Below, one piece after another: positions 9,231 through 12,299 of a stretch of 12,299 nt of DNA. The notes below the pieces were generated by a model. That model saw nothing but the letters and a program-made list of their open reading frames with translations. It did not search any database and had not been told where the DNA came from. The stretch comes from JAIOYV01 sp964388245 (GTDB lineage Bacteria; Bacteroidota; Bacteroidia; Bacteroidales; M50B96), in NCBI GenBank assembly GCA_964388245.1, contig CAYLZH010000150.1, forward strand, positions 1 through 12,299, given 5' to 3'. A program made the position numbers and the translations under genes. The stretch's first letter is position 1, and each line of letters starts with the position of its first letter.

Positions 9231-9692
9231 TTAAAAATGTTTTCTTTTAAGGATTTCTGAATAGATTACCGCTTTTTTCACATCAAAAGGTTCGCCTAGT
9301 ATTTCATCCTGTTTTTGATATGATGAAGAAGTGATTATTTCTGTTGATATAATATCATCCTTCACTTGATTTTCCTGTTTAAACACAGTTTGAGACTGGC
9401 TCATAAATTCAGGATTTTTATATCCCACTTCGGATTTATCGGGTTCCTTTTCTGCTATTTCGCTATTAACATATTCGTATTCCCGGCCACTATGATAATC
9501 AGGTTGTTTTTGATCATGATATTTATCCATTACAAACTTTTCGAAAAAGCCGGGATTTGCTTCTTCTTCAGTCACATGTTCGTAATCCGGTGTGCTTGTT
9601 TGTACCGGTTTCTTTTTCCTTCGGCTGCCAAATACTGCAAAAAGTATTAATGCAAGCAAATATAATAGATTCCCCCAATCAAAATCGGCCAT
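9231..9692 (-). CDS. Small single-pass membrane protein, function unknown
   Basis: This 153-aa protein is not one I can name. Residues 8-22 (LLYLLALILFAVFG) form one membrane segment, followed by a basic stop-transfer cluster (SRRKKK, 23-28). The topology is therefore probably N-out with a long cytoplasmic tail. Residues about 30-130 are charged, rich in Glu, Lys, Gln and Tyr, and look disordered. The last 17 residues (PFDVKKAVIYSEILKRK, 135-151) look like a compact helix; from memory similar C-terminal endings occur in other small Bacteroidota proteins of unknown function, suggesting a conserved contact site. The gene is divergent from the lipoprotein gene, sharing a 52-nt intergenic region. 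Its stop lies 133 nt before the receptor start, so it may not belong to the receptor operon. Confidence 0.8.
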   Translation of the reverse strand: MADFDWGNLLYLLALILFAVFGSRRKKKPVQTSTPDYEHVTEEEANPGFFEKFVMDKYHDQKQPDYHSGREYEYVNSEIAEKEPDKSEVGYKNPEFMSQSQTVFKQENQVKDDIISTEIITSSSYQKQDEILGEPFDVKKAVIYSEILKRKHF

Positions 9693-9719
9693 AATAATTC
9701 GATAATAAACAACAATTTA

Positions 9720-9727
9720 TATTTTTG
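9720..9727 (+). promoter_or_regulatory. -7 element for the Rieske-like lipoprotein gene
   Basis: TATTTTTG matches the Bacteroidota -7 consensus TAnnTTTG exactly and lies 17 nt before the lipoprotein ATG, implying a very short leader. The upstream -33 element is weak: TTCG at 9698-9701 with an 18-nt spacer. The site is the left arm of a 17-bp palindrome. Confidence 0.6.
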
Positions 9728-9728
9728 T

Positions 9729-9736
9729 CAAAAATA
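9729..9736 (-). promoter_or_regulatory. -7 element for the divergent membrane-protein gene
   Basis: Read on the minus strand this is TATTTTTG, again an exact TAnnTTTG match, 36 nt before the ATG at 9692. It is the right arm of the palindrome TATTTTTG-T-CAAAAATA. I see no clear TTTG at the expected -33 position, which would lie inside the lipoprotein gene. Confidence 0.5.
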
Positions 9737-9744
9737 CAAACACA

Positions 9745-10185
9745 ATGTATAGATTCGCTCTAAATAAGAAAATAAAAATCCTTTTAACATTTATTTTACT
9801 GGTATCGGGCATAAACTCCTGCAACGATAAAGATCATGTAGTACCATATCGATATGTGAATTTCTCGATTTCGATATACGATCCGGAGTTTGTTACATTA
9901 ACCTCTCCGGGAAACTCCATTACTGTAACAGGGGGTGTAAATGGTATCGTAATCTACCGGATTTCTGAAACCGATTTTGCTGCCTACGATCGTACCTGTA
10001 CCTATCAGGTTGAAGAAAACTGCCAGGTTAGTGTTGATAATACCGGCGTGTTTGCAGTAGACTCGGTGTGCTGCAGTTCCGAGTTTCTTTTATTAGACGG
10101 ATCGGTAACCAATGGGCCTGCTACATATCCGTTAAAGCCCTATAATACAAGCTTTGACGGAACCTACCTTAGGGTGTTTAATTAA
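9745..10185 (+). CDS. Lipoprotein with degenerate Rieske-like domain
   Basis: This 146-aa protein has a lipoprotein signal peptide: KKIKILLTFILLVSGINS followed by Cys26, with lipobox I-N-S-C. The sequence from about 38 to 146 follows the Rieske beta-fold plan. YDRTCTY (81-87) corresponds to box I (C-x-H), with Tyr87 in place of the His ligand. SVCCSSEF (107-114) corresponds to box II (CPCHGSxF), with Ser for the first Cys and Cys110 for the His. LDGSVTNGPATYPLKPY (117-133) is the strongly conserved Rieske ending. Normal [2Fe-2S] coordination needs two Cys and two His, so it probably does not bind a standard Rieske cluster. Remaining Cys 85, 93, 109 and 110 could form a disulfide or hold a different metal. 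From memory, similar CCGS-type relatives occur as short lipoproteins in Bacteroidota. The role is unknown. The gene is monocistronic, with its own -7 element and a downstream terminator. Confidence 0.85.
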   Translation: MYRFALNKKIKILLTFILLVSGINSCNDKDHVVPYRYVNFSISIYDPEFVTLTSPGNSITVTGGVNGIVIYRISETDFAAYDRTCTYQVEENCQVSVDNTGVFAVDSVCCSSEFLLLDGSVTNGPATYPLKPYNTSFDGTYLRVFN

Positions 10186-10475
10186 TCTCAGACGTACTGT
10201 AACTCAGGGAAACTCTCTCAATTTATATTCGTTATTCATAATTCGATATTAAAATTGTTTCTCCTGGCAGGAGCCTGAGAAGGGGCAGTATCAAAACTAA
10301 TATGGAAATGGATGATCTTTGTTGATAGTATTTATCATTTACATAATCCTTCCCAATCCCTTCCTTACAAGCAAGGAAGGGTTTTCTTCATAAAAAAGAA
10401 ATTATGTAAGGACAGGAGTCCTGTAAATAATGTTTTTCCAGTATCAGGTGTTTGATTCTGACTTAATTTTTTCAT
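10186..10475. other. Convergent intergenic region rich in inverted repeats
   Basis: This 290-bp region holds no ORF I would call a gene. Besides the terminator at 10358-10385 it contains a possible three-way-junction fold at 10203-10279. It also contains an outer 9-bp inverted repeat, TTACATAAT / ATTATGTAA (10339-10347 and 10401-10409), around the terminator. Two small hairpins with the same AGGA loop lie at 10266-10275 and 10410-10421. It could be a structured 3' untranslated region or contain a small RNA; no promoter for a separate RNA was recognised. Confidence 0.5.
10358..10385 (+). terminator. Intrinsic terminator downstream of the lipoprotein gene
   Basis: A perfect 9-bp stem, CCCTTCCTT / AAGGAAGGG (10358-10366 and 10373-10381), with a 6-nt loop (ACAAGC), is followed directly by TTTTCTTC on the plus strand. 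It lies 172 nt after the lipoprotein stop codon. There is no T-run on the opposite strand, so it should act only for plus-strand transcripts. The distance implies a long 3' untranslated region or another small transcript ending here. Confidence 0.8.
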
Positions 10476-12128
10476 TTACCTGAACAAATAAATTGCCCCG
10501 GAAAATTCGATAGGCCTGCCATTTATACCAACAGCCTTAACAATATAAAAATATGTTCCTGTAGTAGCAAGACTGCCGTCTTTCAAATAGGCATCCCAGG
10601 CTCCGTCAGGATTGGACCAACTGTGCAATCGCTTGCCATTAGGACTATAAACAATACATGTAAAGGATTTGTATAGTGATGCATCAATTTTAAAGACATC
10701 ATTTTCACCATCACCATTGGGGGTTATAACTTTTGTAGTTGATGTTTCGACCTGCCTTGAAATAACCAGGTCGGGGCCTGTATAGGTTGACCTACAACCT
10801 GCTGCTGTAGTTATCTCTAAAGTTGGTGTAAATATACCTTCAATATCATACAAGCACTCCGGATTTTCTAGCTTCGATGTCTGCCCATTGCCAAAATTCC
10901 ATAAAAATTCAATGTCTTTGAACATGTCGTAAGATTCGCCTCCAATACTCGACAGATTTGTAAAATATACCAGTGCAGGTAACTCAATACCCGGATCGGA
11001 CACCATAAATTTTGCTTCTAATTTTTCAGGATAATTAACAGCTATTTTGTCAGATGCAGAACAGGTAGCTCTGGCTACTTCAACATTAATTTTGTAATTC
11101 CCACCCAGGTTGTATTTAACTTTAAACGATTGTCCTGAAATCTTTTCAACATGAGCTCCGGTAAAATCCCAGCTATAATTACATCCTTCCTGTTCTGTGG
11201 TACGTACCTCGAATACTTCGCCAAAACATTGCGGTGATTTAGCAATGATTATTTCAGCATTTGGAGAATTAAGGAAATCAATTCTCACTGTATCGCTTGT
11301 TTTACAATGACCACTTTTCTCAGTCCAAATAAAATGGTGTGCTCCAAACTCTGATGCAAATACTTTTGAAACAGGATTCAACGGCTCTTTTATATTACCA
11401 TTACTTAGAGTGCTCCAGCTTCCGCTAAAACCATTGGATTTAAGCTCGGTTTCTAAGCCACAGACCTGCATGTTTTTTCCCGCTGATACATCAGAAACTT
11501 CAATAAAATTTACCTGAACCTGATCCGAAGAAACTTGTCCGGATAATTCTTCAGTCCACAAGAAATTATACATCCCACTTTCTTCAACTCTCACTATTGC
11601 TCCTGATGTCGCTGAAGATTCAAGAATTACATTTCTGTTATCATTACCGGCATATTTCCAATATCCTTGTGCCCCTTTCGCTGAAAGCCGGGTTTCTAAT
11701 GTTGTTACAAGGCCACAAATAGTTTTGTCCTCACCGGCATCGGCCATTAAAATAATATTCCGGGAAGCTATATTTTTCGGGTTCTCTTTAATATCAGCCT
11801 TTGGACTTGAATTAATATTTTCAGTTATTGTTTTGGTCTGGCTATTATCTTTGGGTGTTTCATTTTGAGTTACCACATCCTTTGAAGTGTGATTTACAGT
11901 ACTTTCAGTTATTCGACTGTTTTGACGAATACCAAGAATTGCCAGTGATAAAACAATTGCACCTCCCGTTACCCAGGCGGCAGTTTTTGTAAACTTATTC
12001 CTTTTAGTTGGAGATACTTGTTTATCTCTGGCTGTTTGCTTAATTCTGCCAAGTACCTGCTCGGGCGGTGTTGCCTCGAACTTGTCGAATACCTGTTTTA
12101 TCTTATTCTCGAAATTATTATGTTCCAT
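10476..12128 (-). CDS. Membrane-anchored putative anti-sigma factor with PKD-like domains and T9SS type B C-terminal domain
   Basis: This 550-aa protein lacks a cleavable signal peptide. Residues 1-45 are hydrophilic and helical (FENKIKQVFDKFEATPPEQV), resembling the cytoplasmic sigma-binding segment of Bacteroidota anti-sigma proteins. One membrane segment follows at about 49-67 (TAAWVTGGAIVLSLAILGI), preceded by basic residues, so the N-terminus should be inside. A Ser/Thr/Asn-rich linker reaches about 125. Two related domains follow (129-209 and 215-286), sharing CGL, GxW, FxWTE and SDxVxxxF. Two PKD-like domains come next (about 292-366 and 371-456; SWDFTGA, FLWNFGNG). The end (467-550; VITPNGDGENDVFKI, YSPNGKRLHSW, TTGTYFYIVKA) is a gliding-motility-associated / T9SS type B (CHU_C) domain. 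The start codon abuts the stop of the upstream sigma factor gene (TAAATG), implying translational coupling and functional pairing. Anti-sigma function is inferred from this context and the N-terminal resemblance. Confidence 0.85.
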   Translation of the reverse strand: MEHNNFENKIKQVFDKFEATPPEQVLGRIKQTARDKQVSPTKRNKFTKTAAWVTGGAIVLSLAILGIRQNSRITESTVNHTSKDVVTQNETPKDNSQTKTITENINSSPKADIKENPKNIASRNIILMADAGEDKTICGLVTTLETRLSAKGAQGYWKYAGNDNRNVILESSATSGAIVRVEESGMYNFLWTEELSGQVSSDQVQVNFIEVSDVSAGKNMQVCGLETELKSNGFSGSWSTLSNGNIKEPLNPVSKVFASEFGAHHFIWTEKSGHCKTSDTVRIDFLNSPNAEIIIAKSPQCFGEVFEVRTTEQEGCNYSWDFTGAHVEKISGQSFKVKYNLGGNYKINVEVARATCSASDKIAVNYPEKLEAKFMVSDPGIELPALVYFTNLSSIGGESYDMFKDIEFLWNFGNGQTSKLENPECLYDIEGIFTPTLEITTAAGCRSTYTGPDLVISRQVETSTTKVITPNGDGENDVFKIDASLYKSFTCIVYSPNGKRLHSWSNPDGAWDAYLKDGSLATTGTYFYIVKAVGINGRPIEFSGAIYLFR

Positions 12129-12299
12129 TTATCCTGTCGTGTTTGACCCCACCATTTTCGATTGAACTTCTTTGTTCATTATTTTTACTTTTTCCTGAAG
12201 GGCTTTTCGTGCTTTCATGTATTGCGATTTTGAGGTACTTTCCGAAATATTCAGCATTTCACTGATCTCACGGTGTTTATATCCTTCGATCACATGCAG
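12129..12299 (-). CDS. ECF RNA polymerase sigma factor, C-terminal part only (runs off the window)
   Basis: The last 56 codons of a minus-strand gene are visible; the 5' part lies beyond the right edge. The translation begins LHVIEGYKHREISEMLNISE and continues STSKSQYMKARKALQEKVKI, ending in SNTTG before TAA at 12131-12129. This is sigma region 4.2: EGYKHREISEMLNISESTSKSQ matches the helix-turn-helix that reads the -35/-33 promoter element in ECF sigma factors, followed by the usual xxARKxLQEK helix. The stop abuts the ATG of the membrane protein downstream, typical of a sigma/anti-sigma pair. The regulon is unknown; autoregulation is common in the family. The short tail after the helix (about 16 residues) is not recognisable. 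Confidence 0.92.
   Translation of the reverse strand: MHVIEGYKHREISEMLNISESTSKSQYMKARKALQEKVKIMNKEVQSKMVGSNTTG

Noticed and set aside
9213..9231. Inverted repeat ATATGC-TTTACAG-GCATAT as terminator of the small membrane-protein gene
   Set aside because: The stem is short and AT-rich, overlaps the stop codon, and is not followed by a T-run on either strand.
9745..10185. Functional Rieske [2Fe-2S] protein
   Set aside because: Both histidine ligands and the first box II cysteine are replaced.
10274..10320. TPP riboswitch suggested by CCTGAGA
   Set aside because: The second conserved half (ACCTGATCTGG...CCAG-type sequence) is missing, and the site lies after a gene between convergent genes, not upstream of a thiamine gene.
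12068..12265. Plus-strand 65-aa open frame at the right edge
   Set aside because: It lies antisense to the well-supported sigma factor region 4 and the start of the coupled membrane protein.
1..12299. CRISPR arrays, tRNA or rRNA genes, insertion sequences
   Set aside because: No regularly spaced repeats, no tRNA cloverleaf or rRNA sequence, and no transposase or integrase were seen.

Overview
The window looks like chromosomal DNA of a member of the Bacteroidota, most likely a Bacteroidales/Marinilabiliales-type marine or gut relative. The base composition is AT-rich. It encodes a carboxypeptidase-regulatory-domain TonB-dependent receptor, a PorV/PorQ-family barrel, type IX secretion (T9SS) C-terminal signals of both type A and type B, and a Bacteroidota-style ECF sigma factor. 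Its likely promoters resemble the Bacteroidota TAnnTTTG -7 element. The taxon is inferred from gene content only.

Left two thirds (9097 down to 74, minus strand): a compact three-gene unit. It reads TonB-dependent receptor (1221 aa), a very large exported protein with a T9SS type-A-like C-terminal domain (about 1386 aa), then a PorV/PorQ-family outer-membrane protein (355 aa). Gaps between genes are 27 and 36 nt, and a strong hairpin terminator follows. The middle gene looks like two ORFs only because of a 13-N assembly gap at 4448-4460. Codon phase on both sides shows the real gap is a multiple of three, best 12 bases, so it is one gene. The likely system is a receptor barrel, a secreted surface partner and a dedicated T9SS shuttle/anchor barrel encoded together. 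No SusD lipoprotein is present, so it is not an ordinary SusCD pair.

Middle (9231-10475): two small divergent genes. The minus-strand gene encodes an unrecognised single-pass membrane protein. The plus-strand gene encodes a lipoprotein with a degenerate Rieske-like fold. They are separated by a perfect 17-bp palindrome holding a consensus -7 element on each strand. A 290-bp region after the lipoprotein gene holds a strong terminator and several nested inverted repeats that could form structured RNA.

Right end (10476-12299, minus strand): the last 56 codons of an ECF sigma factor abut (TAAATG) a 550-aa protein. That protein has an anti-sigma-like N-terminus, one membrane segment, duplicated Ig/PKD-like domains, and a C-terminal gliding-motility/T9SS type B sorting domain. 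A membrane-anchored putative anti-sigma factor ending in a T9SS signal suggests a regulator that senses T9SS export. This is the most intriguing hypothesis in the window.
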